Shown piece after piece: positions 5,841 to 5,875 of a stretch of 5,875 nucleotides of DNA. Where the stretch lies: contig JACCYX010000491.1 of assembly GCA_013696265.1 (NCBI GenBank), positions 1-5,875 of the forward strand, read 5' to 3'. Origin of the DNA: Chloroflexia bacterium (GTDB taxonomy: Bacteria > Chloroflexota > Chloroflexia > Thermomicrobiales > UBA6265). Within the stretch, counting starts at the first letter, position 1, and every line of letters begins with the position of its first letter. The translations under genes and the position numbers were made by a program. The notes under the pieces are model-generated. The model did not search any database, was not told the DNA's origin, and worked only from the letters and a program-made list of their open reading frames with translations.

Positions 5841-5871
5841 ACTATAGCACAAATGTTCGTATCTGTGTCAA
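5841..5871 (-). promoter_or_regulatory. sigma-70-type promoter for the AraC-family gene
   Basis: The minus strand has a perfect -35 box TTGACA (5866-5871) and a -10 box TATAGT (5841-5846, 5 of 6 matches) preceded directly by TGC, an extended -10. The spacer is 19 bases, longer than ideal, and the extended -10 may compensate. The surrounding 50 bases are AT-rich compared with the rest of the window. Transcription would begin near 5830-5835, leaving a leader of about 55-60 bases to the ATG at 5774. A perfect 8-base palindrome GTACGTAC (5835-5842) overlaps the -10 edge and start region, a plausible operator position. Confidence 0.65.
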
Positions 5872-5875
5872 GCCG

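Overview
The window looks like chromosomal DNA of a high-GC bacterium. The best guess is a Chloroflexota member near Thermomicrobia. This rests on the style of the genes (a STAND ATPase/TPR/LuxR regulator, an AraC protein with the DNA-binding part first, an ABC-2 permease tail) and on dispersed palindromic repeats of the 'TCATTTCGAG...GAGAAAT' kind between genes. No marker gene is present, so the assignment is an inference. Hand counts of single 60-base lines give about 68% GC in the LuxR gene and about 45-57% between 660 and 960.

Layout, left to right. Bases 1-128 (+) are the last codons of a membrane protein, probably an ABC-2 transporter permease. It converges on a block of genes that all lie on the minus strand. 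In transcription order this block is: an AraC-family regulator (5774 to 4962) with a good promoter near the window edge; a 149-base gap holding an inverted repeat with two alternative foldings; an 821-residue STAND/TPR/LuxR regulator (4812 to 2347); a 313-base gap filled mostly by a nested palindromic element (2064-2294); a methylthioadenosine/methylthioinosine phosphorylase-family enzyme (1973 to 1212); and two small unrecognised genes (1085 to 615 and 613 to 269) that are tightly coupled and have lower GC.

How the genes may work together. The AraC and LuxR proteins are two regulators in tandem with no visible target next to them. The phosphorylase is a housekeeping purine/methionine salvage enzyme whose active-site residues point to a 6-oxopurine substrate rather than adenine. 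The two small genes below it look like a cargo pair, possibly toxin/immunity-like, but no family could be assigned. No tRNA, rRNA, CRISPR array, transposase or replication origin was seen.

The points most worth a second look are the nested palindrome with compensating stem changes, the mutually exclusive hairpins in the LuxR leader, the low-GC gene pair, and the C-terminal beta-rich domain of the AraC protein.
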